In this document: in pieces, positions 63,210 to 64,000 of the stretch
Numbering within the stretch: the stretch's first letter is position 1
Layout of the letters: every line of letters starts with the position of its first letter
DNA from: Pholis gunnellus
Lineage: Eukaryota > Chordata > Actinopteri > Perciformes > Pholidae
Direction: 5' to 3'
Assembly (NCBI GenBank): GCA_910591455.2
Contig: OU342814.1
Span: forward strand, 17,603,303 to 17,667,302
Length of the DNA: 64,000 nucleotides
Program-made: the position numbers and the translations under genes
Notes under the pieces: model-generated
What the model saw: only the letters and a program-made list of their open reading frames with translations
Told to the model about the DNA's origin: nothing
The model's database searches: none

Positions 63210-63540
63210 CTTGTTGGACGAAAGCACCGTAGACGATCCAGATGGCGCTTTGAAGTGAAGTGGACACAGAAGGCGGCGGGTGGCCTCCCGCATTGTTCTG
63301 GCAGCGCACTGCCTGGATGCGCCTGAGCAGGAAGATCATAATGCCCACCACAGGGATAGCTGCGGCGATGCACGCCCATACAGCCAAGTCAAACGGTGCC
63401 AGCAAAGAGAAAATGTTGATCTTTTCCTCTGACTTGCGCATCAGGATTCCCACGGAGTAGTCCAGATAGCGCTTGCTGAAATCCACCACGCTCTCACGCT
63501 CCGGGGTGATGGTGATGGCTGATATGGCCAAGTCGGCTCG
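63210..63540 (-). CDS. grid1: grid1 coding exon: end of S1, M1 and start of pore loop (GluD1)
   Basis: This exon belongs to ionotropic glutamate receptor delta-1, a postsynaptic membrane protein that binds glycine/D-serine and acts mainly as a trans-synaptic organiser with cerebellins and neurexins (family knowledge). It encodes 110 residues plus one base, phase 0 to phase 1. Residues 1-45 are the end of ligand-binding segment S1. The GluD ligand-contact positions are kept: Thr10 in ITITPERE and Arg15, equivalent to GluD2 Thr525 and Arg530. M1 follows at about 51-72 (FDLAVWACIAAAIPVVG), and the re-entrant pore loop starts near 98 (WIVYGAFVQQ). The acceptor is ctccctccgcag and the donor is CAAG|gtgggt. 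Residue choices follow GluD1 (AISAITITPERE), not GluD2 (GISALTITPDRE). Residues are numbered from the start of this exon. The teleost a/b copy cannot be decided. Confidence 0.96.
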
Positions 63541-64000
63541 CTGCGGAGGGAGAGTCATATGTTTTAGTAACCTGATAGCATTTCTTTTTAAAACAACATA
63601 ATGTGGTTAGGAGTGCATGTTGTTCGACATTCAAAGAAACTTGATGTTTTGACCCCATTGAGGAGGATTGTTTCAACAAGACTTTAAAAACTTGTGGAGG
63701 ACTTCAAATACACCTTCGCGAAAGAAACGTTGGTGACCCTGTGACCTTTGCTCTCGTGTCTCCAACATGCTACATTTTCAGTTTTCAAATGAGCTTCCTT
63801 TATTTATCCATCAAAGAAGGAACCAGTCCAAGTTTTCAATTTCAAAATGCAAGTATCAGAGAATTTCTCAGTTCACCTTTATGCTGTCATCAGGAGGAAA
63901 ACTTTGTCATTTTCTGACAAAATGATCTTTCATCAGCATCATTCATCTACCCAGAACATTGTTGATAACAATGTTTTAAGCTAATAACCAAGGACATCAT
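63541..64000 (-). other. grid1: grid1 intron, continuing beyond the window
   Basis: Intron upstream of the first visible coding exon, ending in the acceptor ctctccctccgcag. No further exon is recognisable before the right edge. The upstream exons (amino-terminal domain and most of S1) lie outside the window. Confidence 0.85.

Noticed and set aside
46678..63540. Assignment to GluD2 (grid2)
   Set aside because: The tail ends SHGTSI with the CKHR-PNGGLFRQSP block, and S1 reads AISAITITPERE, both GluD1-like; GluD2 ends DPDRGTSI and reads GISALTITPDRE.
1..64000. tRNA, rRNA, CRISPR or bacterial operon features
   Set aside because: None seen; the window is vertebrate nuclear DNA and no tRNA-like box pair with a foldable cloverleaf was found by eye.

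Overview
This 64-kb window is vertebrate nuclear DNA, most likely from a ray-finned (probably percomorph) fish. The evidence is GT-AG introns, a vertebrate ionotropic glutamate receptor gene, (GT)n microsatellites, and many decayed hAT, mariner-like and LINE fragments of kinds common in teleost genomes. The species cannot be named from sequence alone.

Layout. Only one gene is supportable: the 3' half of a delta-type ionotropic glutamate receptor, GluD1 (grid1), on the minus strand. It occupies about 46,350 to beyond 64,000. Six coding exons were reconstructed from protein similarity and splice sites: 63540-63210, 60711-60573, 54500-54305, 52995-52829, 51273-51033 and 47115-46678. Their phases (0/1, 1/2, 2/0, 0/2, 2/0, 0/stop) join into one uninterrupted 503-residue reading frame. 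It runs from the end of ligand-binding segment S1 through M1, the pore loop, M3, S2 and M4 to the canonical C-terminal PDZ ligand GTSI. The tail matches GluD1 rather than GluD2. The exons encoding the amino-terminal domain lie beyond the right edge.

Positions 1 to about 46,340 are the gene-poor region downstream of grid1. No coding gene is supportable there. It holds microsatellites, a 369-bp mariner-like MITE with perfect termini, two decayed hAT transposase genes, a LINE reverse-transcriptase remnant, other dispersed repeats, a diverged local duplication, a near-perfect 26-bp hairpin, and several stretches that could be conserved non-coding elements. Introns carry more repeats, notably a degenerate minisatellite (54,716-55,220) and a 305-bp hAT-type MITE with 8-bp target duplications and a G-rich core (60,021-60,325).

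Most interesting observation. The exon that encodes M4 has a weak donor (GAG|gtgaca). The reading frame continues past it for 76 codons of proline-rich, GC-rich sequence and ends in YTQL, a class I PDZ-ligand pattern like the normal GTSI end. This may be an alternative GluD1 C-terminus made by intron retention. It is an inference that needs transcript and comparative evidence. A second point is a Phe-to-Tyr change in the near-invariant M3 gating motif (SYTANLAAY).
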